Of a stretch of DNA of 17,437 bases, positions 7,429-13,993 are shown one piece after another. How positions within the stretch are numbered: position 1 is the stretch's first letter; each line of letters begins with the position of its first letter. The notes under the pieces are model-generated. The model had not been told where the DNA came from. It made no database searches and saw only the letters and a list, made by a program, of their open reading frames with translations. This DNA comes from Candidatus Schekmanbacteria bacterium (GTDB lineage Bacteria > CSSED10-310 > JACPHN01), in NCBI GenBank assembly GCA_016188575.1, contig JACPHN010000033.1, forward strand, positions 1 to 17,437, read 5' to 3'. The translations under genes and the position numbers were made by a program.

Positions 7429-9815
7429 ATGCCGGCATCATTCCGCTCCGCGCTTCGCGGCCTGGTGGCGCTGATCATGCTGGCCGCCGCGTGCGCGAAC
7501 GCGCAGCCCGCCGACCATCAGGCGCCGCTCTTGCCCGGCGCCGCTCCTCGCCCGGTGGCGCTGGAGGCGAAGCTGCGGGCCGCTCTGGACGCCAGGGGCT
7601 CCGCCTACGAGCCGCGCACGAAGCACCTGCTGCCTGATGGCAAGCCGCTCTTCACGAATCGCTTGATCCTGGAGGATTCGCCCTATCTTCTGCAGCACGC
7701 CCATAACCCCGTGGACTGGTTTGCGTGGGGCACGGAGGCGTTCGCGCGGGCGCGACGCGAAAACAAGCCTGTGTTCCTGTCCATCGGTTATTCGACCTGC
7801 CACTGGTGCCACGTCATGGAGCGCGAAAGCTTCGAGGACATCGAGGTCGCTCGGCTCATGAACGAGCGCTTCGTCTGCATCAAGGTCGATCGCGAGCAGC
7901 GCCCCGATGTCGACGAGATCTACATGACCGCCGTGCTGCTGACGACTGGCAGCGGCGGCTGGCCGATGTCGAGCTTCTTGACGCCGGAAGGCAAACCCTT
8001 CTTCGGCGCTACCTACTTTCCCCTGGAGCCGTTCAAGGCCTTGCTCCTGCGCATCGACGAGCTGTGGAAAACGCGACGGGAGCAGCTCGAGGCGCAAGCC
8101 GAGCAGATTGCTTCCGCGGTCGAGCGCGCCACGTCGGTTCGTGGCGAGGCGAGCAAGCTAGGAGCCGACGTGGTGCGCCAGGGGATCGGCGAGATCATGG
8201 CGGGATACGACGCGGAGCGGGGAGGATTCGGCGAGGCGCCCAAATTCCCTCACGAGCCGGAGCTGTTTCTGCTGCTGCAGCACCTGCTCCGGACCGGCGG
8301 CGACGACGCGGCGCTGGCCGCGGTGAAGAAGAGCGCCACGGCCATGGCGCGCGGTGGCATCCACGACCAGGTCGGCGGCGGCTTCCATCGCTACTCGACT
8401 GACGCGGTCTGGCTCGTGCCGCATTTCGAGAAGATGCTCTACAACCAGGCTCAGCTCGGTCGAGTCTACGCGCACGCACACCGGCTTACGGCGGAGCGGA
8501 TGTACGCCCGGCTGGCTCGCCAGACGCTCGACTATGTTCTTCGCGACATGACCTCCTCGGAGGGCGGGTTCTACTCGGCGACGGACGCGGACAGCGAGGG
8601 CCGAGAGGGACAGTTCTTCGTCTGGACGCCGGCCGAGGTCCGCGCCGCGCTCGACCCCGCCGAGGCCGAGCTGGCGATCGAGCTGTTCGGGGTCAGCGAC
8701 CGCGGGAACTTCGAGGGGAGGAGCATCCTTCACCTGCCCGTGCCGCTGGATGAGCGCGCCACGAAGCTCCGGATCGGGCTCGACGACCTTCTGAAACGCA
8801 CCGATCGAATCCGTGAGAAGTTGTACGCCGCACGGGAGCACCGGGTGCATCCGTTACGGGACGAAAAGATCCTGACCGGCTGGAATGCGATGATGATCAC
8901 GACTCTGGCGGAGGCTTCGGAAATCCTCGGCGAGAAGCACTATCTCGAGGCCGCGGTGGGGGCGGCCGAGCTCTTGTGGTCGCGGAGTCGCAGGGGTTCG
9001 GGAGAGCTGTGGCGGGTTCATCTCGATGGCGCGTCGTCCATTCCGGCGGGGCAGGAGGACTACGCCTATCTCGCCGAGGCGTTTCTGGCATTGTACGACG
9101 TGACGGCGGACACTCCTTGGCTGGGCCGGGCGCGCGCGGTCGCAGACGGCATGCTCGCGGGCTTCTGGGATGAGCAACACGGCGGCTTCTTCATGAGCGC
9201 CTCCGGGATCGACTCCAACCTCATCGCGAGGCCAAAAAGCCCGAGCGACGGGGCGATGCCGTCGGGAAACTCGGTGGCGGTTCGCGCGCTGGCGATGCTG
9301 GCGGCGCGGAGCGGCGAAGTGGCGTACCGAGCCCGCGCCGAGGCGACGCTGAGCGGCTTTGCGTCGGCGGTCCAGCAACACCCCGCCGGCTACCCCTACA
9401 TGCTGATCGGTGCCGACGAGCCGCAGCGTGGAGGCGCGGTCCGGGCAGAGCGCGGCTTGCCGTTCGCCTCGACATCGAGCGCGGCTGGCACGTCAACGCG
9501 CACGAGCCGCGTCAGGTGGCGCTCATCCCGACCGTGCTCGCGGCGGCGAAGGAAGATGGTGCGTGGAAGCTCGAACGCGTGGAGTACCCCGAGGCGAAGG
9601 AGGTTCGTCTCGGGTTCGAGAAAGATCCGCTCCTGGTCTACGAAGGCACGGTCGAGCTCAGGGCGGAGCTGACAGCAGCGGGGACGACGGCACGGCGTCC
9701 GCTGAGCGCTCCAGTCCGGATCGAGATCCAGGCGTGCAGCGATCAGGTCTGCCTGCTACCAGAGACCATCGTCCTGGAGCTGCCCGTAGCGGCGACGTTC
9801 AGAGACGCGCGCTGA
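7429..9815 (+). pseudogene. Exported SSP411/YyaL-type (DUF255) thioredoxin-fold protein fused to a DsbD-alpha-like domain, frameshifted
   Basis: A large periplasmic redox protein. The start is the ATG at 7429 (AAGGA just upstream), giving a signal peptide (MLAAACANA, possible cleavage or weak lipobox). Next comes the DUF255 thioredoxin-like domain with [11 protein letters not shown], the CHWC redox site (Cys124, Cys127) and [11 protein letters not shown], and then the long alpha/alpha-barrel region (about 270-670) typical of SSP411 proteins. After GADEPQRGG and a short tail the family-like sequence jumps frame: from about 9462 the second frame reads [16 protein letters not shown] and ends with QACSDQVC (Cys codons 9735 and 9750) at TGA 9815. 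That resembles the N-terminal DsbD-alpha domain with its Cys pair. Loss of one G near 9460 would explain the break. As sequenced, the first frame continues to 9672 with junk Ser/Arg-rich residues. It is either a fresh mutation or a sequence error. Confidence 0.85.
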
Positions 9816-9816
9816 C

Positions 9817-9833
9817 CGGCCCGGGCGGGGCCG
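9817..9833. terminator. GC hairpin between convergent genes
   Basis: CGGCCC (9817-9822), a 5-nt loop and GGGCCG (9828-9833) form a 6-bp stem directly after the stop of the DsbD-like part and 20 nt before the stop of the convergent methyltransferase gene. Position suits a shared transcript end. There is no T-run on either side, so an intrinsic terminator is not proven. Confidence 0.35.
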
Positions 9834-9852
9834 AGCCCGCGAACGAGACCCG

Positions 9853-10890
9853 TCAGCAACAACCGCTTGCCGCGCCGCCGCCACCCGTGTCGAACGGCAT
9901 GCCGCCCCCACAACCGGCAAACAGCCCGTAGTGCCGCCGAAAATCGCCGATGAACGTGAAATGCGCGTGAAGGCGCGTATCGTGCAGGATCCGCCAGGTA
10001 TTTCCGCAAACCCGGAATACCCGTCCGGCCTCCATGGCGTGGTGTTTGTCGAGCACGAAGGAATCGCGATGGTCGGGAATGGTCCCGCGGTAGATGACGG
10101 CCTGTCCGTAATCTTCGCATGCCGTCTCCAGGCCATCGAGCTTGAACAGCCGGTACGTTGCCGAGAAAAAGCACACGGCACCGACCCGCGCCGCGATTGC
10201 GTCAGAGGTGACCGCGAGCGGCCGGTCGGTCACGAGCCGTGGGTCGGTAAACCCATTGGCACGGGCGACGCGCAGGAAGTCGTTCCAGTAAAGGGCACCC
10301 CCGAGGCACTCGCCGTAGAGGATCGGGTCGTCGCGCACCGCGGCCGGCACCCGGCGGTCGGCGTAGACGTCGGAGAAGTAGAGCTCCCCGCCCGGCTTCA
10401 GGAGGCGAAAGGCGCCGCCGAGGACGGCGTCCTTGTCCGGGGATAGATTGATCACGCAGTTGGACACGACAACGTCGAAGCCGGCTTCGGGCAGGTCGAG
10501 CTCGTCGAGACGCTCGATGTACCCGTTCAGAAAGCGGACGTTGTCGAAGCCGAATGCCTCGGCGTGGTAGCGCCGGTGACGTTCGGCCACGGCAAGCTGC
10601 TCGTGGGTCATGTCCACGCCCACGACGAGCCCGTCCGGGCCGACGAGCTGCGCGAGGGCGTAGACGTCGCGGCCCGCTCCACACCCCAGATCCAGCACCC
10701 GGCACCCGGATAGCAGCGGCGGATGCACCAACCCGCAACCGTAGTACCGGGCAAGCACGTCGGGGTGAATGCGCGAGAGCAACTCCGTGAAGGTTTTCGG
10801 CGGCCGCGACACGTCGCAGCATGCGGTGGTCTTGAGGTCCTCAGACGACTGCAGTTGGCGTCCGTAGTAGTCCTTTACGAGCTCGTGCAT
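9853..10890 (-). CDS. arsM: Arsenite S-adenosylmethionine methyltransferase (ArsM type)
   Basis: Methylates trivalent arsenic in the cytosol with S-adenosylmethionine and thiols, giving volatile or exported methylarsenicals. The 345-residue length is usual for the bacterial form. The SAM motif is LDLGCGAGRD (66-75). The arsenic-binding cysteines are in place: Cys24/25 (TTACCD), Cys52 (YYGCG), Cys145 (SNCVINLSPDK) and Cys195 (GECLGGALYWNDF). The C-terminal half keeps CEDYGQAVIYRGTIP and VCGNTWR and ends in Cys-Cys. The ATG has AGGGAG at good spacing. It lies 132 nt downstream of the flavoprotein gene, in the same direction, so it may be the last gene of that operon or have its own promoter. 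No ArsR, ArsB or ArsC gene is nearby. The family call is strong, arsenic as natural substrate is likely, and regulation is inferred. Confidence 0.9.
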   Translation of the reverse strand: MHELVKDYYGRQLQSSEDLKTTACCDVSRPPKTFTELLSRIHPDVLARYYGCGLVHPPLLSGCRVLDLGCGAGRDVYALAQLVGPDGLVVGVDMTHEQLAVAERHRRYHAEAFGFDNVRFLNGYIERLDELDLPEAGFDVVVSNCVINLSPDKDAVLGGAFRLLKPGGELYFSDVYADRRVPAAVRDDPILYGECLGGALYWNDFLRVARANGFTDPRLVTDRPLAVTSDAIAARVGAVCFFSATYRLFKLDGLETACEDYGQAVIYRGTIPDHRDSFVLDKHHAMEAGRVFRVCGNTWRILHDTRLHAHFTFIGDFRRHYGLFAGCGGGMPFDTGGGGAASGCC

Positions 10891-10955
10891 GGGTGGCTCC
10901 CTGGAATGATGGCCAGCGTTCGTCGTTTCGGCCAGGGGTCGACTGGCTACTGGGG

Positions 10956-11000
10956 GGCGGCCATTCTGGCCGCCTTCGGTCGGTGGCGGGCATGATGCCC
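10956..11000. promoter_or_regulatory. Hairpin plus 13-bp palindrome in the flavoprotein-arsM gap
   Basis: GGCGGCC (10956-10962), loop ATTCT, GGCCGCC (10968-10974) form a perfect 7-bp stem. Fourteen bases on is the perfect palindrome GGGCAT-G-ATGCCC (10988-11000). Both lie in the 132-nt gap, upstream of arsM and downstream of the flavoprotein stop. The hairpin could attenuate or end transcription (no T-run on the minus strand), and the palindrome could be an operator for separate arsM control. Structure is seen; function is a guess. Confidence 0.4.
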
Positions 11001-11022
11001 TCGACCCTCAAGATTGGCCGGG

Positions 11023-12579
11023 CTATCCCCGGCGCCAGGCATGAAATCGCTCCGCCCACGCGAGGATTCGCCGCGGCGCGTGCGCGCGTTTCCACTCGCC
11101 GGCAGCGTACTTGTTTGCTTCCGCCAGCGTCGGGTACGTGTGGACCGTGCGCAGCACCTTTCCCAGGCCGAGGCCATGCCGCATCGCCAGCACGAGCTCG
11201 GCCAACAGGTCACCGGCGTGCTCGCCGACGATCGTCGCGCCGAGAATGCGATCGCTGCGCGGCGGCGTGAGCACCTTGACGAAGCCGTGCGCGGCACTGT
11301 CGGCGATGGCGCGGTCGACATCGTCGATCCCGAAGCGCGTCACCCCATAGGGGATACCCCGCGCGCGGGCGTCTTGCTCGTTGAGGCCCACGTGGGCTAT
11401 TTCCGGGTCAATGAACGTGGTCCACGGCAGCACAGAGTAATCCGCCCTGAACGGCGTGAGGTCCCCGAAAAGCGCGTTCACCGCGGCGAACCAGGCCTGG
11501 TGGCCGGCGGCGTGGGTGAGCTGGTACGGCCCGGCGACGTCTCCAGCGGCGAGGATGTTTGGGTACATCGTCTCCAGATATTCGTTGGTCACAACCGTGC
11601 GATCGGTCTGGATACCCAGCTCCTCGAGGCCGTATCCGGTGAGCCGGGCGACCCGTCCGACCGCGCAGATGAGCTCGTCGTGCTCGATTTCTCGCGGGCC
11701 GCCGTCCCCTTCGACGAGGATCGCCTTGCGATCGCCGTCGCGCATGCAGCGTACCGCCTTGTGGCCCGCCAGCACCGTGACGCCGTCGGCCTCCAGGGCG
11801 GTTCGCGCCATCGCCGAGACCTCCTCGTCCTCGCGGAGGAGAAGGCGCGGCATTCGCTCGACCTGGGTTACCCGCGACCCGAGCCGCGCGAAACACTGGG
11901 CCAGCTCGCATCCGATCGGCCCTCCGCCCAGGACCACGAGGCGCCGCGGGGGCGCGTCGAGCTGGGCAAACCGCTCCCAGATCGTGTCGCTGGTCACGTA
12001 CCCGCTGTCTTCGATGCCCGGCAGTTGCGGCACGAAGGGGCGGGCACCCGCGGCGATGACGATGCTGCGCGTGGTCACGCGGCGAGTGCCCCCGCCGTTC
12101 AGCGCGACTTCCACGGTCCACGGGTCGACGATTCTGGCCCGGCCGCTCAGAACCTCGATACCGAGGCCGGCGTAGCGCTCCGCGCTGTCGTGCGGCGCGA
12201 CCGTGCGAATGATGTCGTGTACACGGGACATCACGGTCCCGAAATGCAGTTGTGGTGGCGTGGCGATCAGTCCGTAACGGTCGGCGTGTGCTATTTGATG
12301 TGCGAGCTTCGCACTGCGGATCAGCGCCTTGCTCGGCACGCACCCATGATTCAGGCAGTCGCCGCCCATCTTGTCCGCCTCGATCAACGTGACTTTGGCC
12401 TTGACAGCGGCAGCTACGTAGCTGGTGACGAGCCCGGCGGCCCCGGCACCGATAACGACCAGGTTGCGGTCCACCTTTGCCGGCCTCCGGAAACGCCGAT
12501 AGACGTGGCGGCGCTGAAGGCGGCCCAAAGTTAGCCGCGCCAGCAGCCGAAACACCTCGAACCAGGCGAATTTTCTCAT
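11023..12579 (-). CDS. FAD-dependent pyridine nucleotide-disulfide oxidoreductase (MerA/Lpd-like)
   Basis: A 518-residue homodimer-type flavoprotein disulfide reductase. It has a basic, partly hydrophobic N-terminal extension (1-38), the FAD-binding VVIGAGAAGL (about 41-50), the redox disulfide GGDCLNHGCVPSK (Cys75, Cys80), an NAD(P)-binding LGGGPIGCELAQ, a second FAD motif ILAAGDVAGP, and the C-terminal dimer domain with HTYPTLAEA supplying the catalytic His-Glu. It lacks the N-terminal metal-binding domain and C-terminal Cys pair of true mercuric reductase. It resembles the reductases often found with TVP38-type membrane proteins, but no such gene is seen here. The ATG overlaps the anti-sigma stop (ATGA), so it is the first effector of the sigma/anti-sigma operon. 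The natural substrate is unknown; a disulfide, a quinone or a metalloid are all possible. Confidence 0.87.
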   Translation of the reverse strand: MRKFAWFEVFRLLARLTLGRLQRRHVYRRFRRPAKVDRNLVVIGAGAAGLVTSYVAAAVKAKVTLIEADKMGGDCLNHGCVPSKALIRSAKLAHQIAHADRYGLIATPPQLHFGTVMSRVHDIIRTVAPHDSAERYAGLGIEVLSGRARIVDPWTVEVALNGGGTRRVTTRSIVIAAGARPFVPQLPGIEDSGYVTSDTIWERFAQLDAPPRRLVVLGGGPIGCELAQCFARLGSRVTQVERMPRLLLREDEEVSAMARTALEADGVTVLAGHKAVRCMRDGDRKAILVEGDGGPREIEHDELICAVGRVARLTGYGLEELGIQTDRTVVTNEYLETMYPNILAAGDVAGPYQLTHAAGHQAWFAAVNALFGDLTPFRADYSVLPWTTFIDPEIAHVGLNEQDARARGIPYGVTRFGIDDVDRAIADSAAHGFVKVLTPPRSDRILGATIVGEHAGDLLAELVLAMRHGLGLGKVLRTVHTYPTLAEANKYAAGEWKRAHAPRRILAWAERFHAWRRG

Positions 12580-12779
12580 GAAAGCTCCCTGTCCGCGCGC
12601 TCGTCCTCACCGGCGGCATAGGCGCGCGCCGCCTCGCGGACGACGTGGAGGTGCTTTCCAAAGTTCTTGCATCCGGAGCACATCATGAGGTGCGCCGTCA
12701 GCCTCATGCGCTCCCTGAAGCTCAGCCGCTGCTCTTGCGATTCGGACAGCAGACGCGTCGCGTCGTTGCAGCTCAGCAT
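12576..12779 (-). CDS. Small soluble zinc-type (ZAS-like, zf-HC2) anti-sigma factor
   Basis: A 67-residue protein. His30-x3-Cys34-x2-Cys37 (TAHLMMCSGC) is the core motif of zinc-binding anti-sigma factors, and Cys4 (MLSCNDA) may be the fourth ligand. No membrane span is present, so it would act in the cytosol, where oxidation or metal binding at these cysteines could release the sigma factor. The ATG at 12779 overlaps the sigma stop by 7 nt (ATGCTGA), and its own TGA overlaps the flavoprotein ATG, so the three genes are translationally linked. A longer upstream reading in the same frame is antisense to nothing useful and only repeats the sigma gene out of frame, so the short start was chosen. 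The role is inferred from the motif and the pairing. Confidence 0.82.
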   Translation of the reverse strand: MLSCNDATRLLSESQEQRLSFRERMRLTAHLMMCSGCKNFGKHLHVVREAARAYAAGEDERADRELS

Positions 12780-13402
12780 GGCCGTTTGCCCTCCTCCGCG
12801 AACCAATTCCTTTCCAGACATCGGCGCAGCCGTAGCCGTGCGCGATGCAACGTCACGTGCAAGTTTCCCGCGGTGATGCCGAGCGCGTCGCAAATCTCGT
12901 CCGCGGTCAGCTCGATGAGCTCGCGCATCATGAATACCCGCGCCCATTGGGGCGGCAACGCCTCCAGGCACGTCTCGAACACGCGCCAGAACTGGCGGTC
13001 GTGGACTGCCTGCTCGGGATCTCTCCAGCCGACGGGCCGCTCGGCTGCGCGCCAGAAGCCGCGCTCGTCGAACAGCGCCGCGATCTCGTCCGCGCTCTCG
13101 TCTTCGCGCAGCAGGGCGCTGACTTCCACGGTGCGCTCCCGCTGGCGGAGAACGTCGGCGATCTTGTTCTTGAGGATGGCGAACACCCAGGTCTTGAGCG
13201 CGGCGTGACCGCGGAACGCCCCGGCATTCTTGTAGGCACCCGCCAGCGCTTCCTGGACGGCGTCCTCGGCCCAGTGCGGGTTGCCCAGTTGCAGGGTGGC
13301 GAACTTGATCATCTGCCGCCGCAGATCCTCAATGAACGGGCCATCCTGCAACGCCGCGGAGGAGGAGGATGCGGCGGCTGGTTCGGCTTCAGGGTTGCTC
13401 AT
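12773..13402 (-). CDS. ECF-type sigma factor (paired with ZAS-like anti-sigma)
   Basis: A 209-residue alternative sigma factor. Region 2 (about 25-92) has LGNPHWAEDAVQEALAGAY, KTWVFAILKNKIADVLRQR and typical helices. A longer than usual linker (about 93-138) carries the FDERGFWRAAERPVGWRDPE segment. Region 4 (about 140-197) has LPPQWARVFMMREL and the helix-turn-helix ending NLHVTLHRARLRLRRCL. The ATG at 13402 has GGGA 9 nt upstream; another in-frame ATG at 13426 has only a GGA right against it, so it is less likely. Downstream it overlaps the zinc-type anti-sigma gene, and the flavoprotein follows. It likely drives this operon and perhaps arsM. No promoter consensus could be assigned. Confidence 0.9.
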   Translation of the reverse strand: MSNPEAEPAAASSSSAALQDGPFIEDLRRQMIKFATLQLGNPHWAEDAVQEALAGAYKNAGAFRGHAALKTWVFAILKNKIADVLRQRERTVEVSALLREDESADEIAALFDERGFWRAAERPVGWRDPEQAVHDRQFWRVFETCLEALPPQWARVFMMRELIELTADEICDALGITAGNLHVTLHRARLRLRRCLERNWFAEEGKRPC

Positions 13403-13444
13403 TCGCGTCGTTCCCGATGACTTCATTCCGGCCGAACGCCGAGG

Positions 13445-13900
13445 CTAGTGGAAGTGCCGCTGGAGCACGCGCGTCGCCTGGGCGCGCCGGTCGGGCGTGA
13501 TCAGGTCGGACCTGCTCACGTAGACGAAGGCGTTGGGAGTACCCAGAACAGCATCGTTCACATCGCCCGCCGACGCCCCGACCACGACCAGTGTGGAGCC
13601 TAACCGAGCGCCCATGCGCTCGACCAGGGAGCGGATCTGATCGAGCTCCAGTAGCCCGGCAAGCGCAACGGGCAACCGCGGCGCAACCTGGCGCAGCTCG
13701 GCGACAACGTCCTCGGCCGAAGCAGCGATCGACGAGGCGACGGCCATCGACACCACCGAACCGCATGCCGTCGCGGTCTGTGAGCGGAGATTGGACAGCG
13801 ACGGCAGCTTGACGGTGGTATAGCCGGCGCTCTCGAGGAACGGCTTCATGTCTCCGACGATGAAGGGATGCGGGCGGGCGATCAGGACGTTCCTGAACAT
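13445..13900 (-). CDS. Small conserved-looking protein of unknown function, possibly a degenerate receiver
   Basis: A 151-residue soluble protein. The ATG at 13900 follows AAGGAG by 5 nt, a strong site; an in-frame ATG 30 nt upstream has none. The first 30 residues (NVLIARPHPFIVGDMKPFLE) resemble the beta1-alpha1 start of response-regulator receivers, which typically read ILIVDDHP. Here the acidic pair is replaced by Ala-Arg and no phospho-acceptor Asp is evident at the end of the expected beta3. The rest alternates Val/Ala-rich strands and helices, as in an alpha/beta fold (GSTLVVVGASAGDVND). It lies between a soluble histidine kinase (93 nt upstream) and the ECF sigma gene (42 nt downstream). 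A role as a phosphorylation-independent adaptor between them is possible but unproven. It could equally be an unrelated alpha/beta protein. Confidence 0.7.
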   Translation of the reverse strand: MFRNVLIARPHPFIVGDMKPFLESAGYTTVKLPSLSNLRSQTATACGSVVSMAVASSIAASAEDVVAELRQVAPRLPVALAGLLELDQIRSLVERMGARLGSTLVVVGASAGDVNDAVLGTPNAFVYVSRSDLITPDRRAQATRVLQRHFH

Positions 13901-13993
13901 GATGGCTCCTTTCTGGAGTGAGGATGCCAAATAGTCGCGAGCGCGCCGGAAATCTTACACCGCCCTGGAGAAGCGTGGCCAGGAGCGGAGAAG

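Noticed and set aside
11014-12534. A 506-codon open frame on the plus strand
   Set aside because: It is exactly antisense to the flavoprotein reductase, whose motifs are unmistakable. The antisense protein has no recognisable domain and no ribosome binding site. Long antisense frames are expected in GC-rich DNA.
11023-12579. Mercuric reductase (MerA)
   Set aside because: It has the redox disulfide but lacks the N-terminal metal-binding domain and the C-terminal Cys pair needed for Hg(II), and no merR, merT or merP is near. A general MerA/Lpd-like reductase is the safer call.
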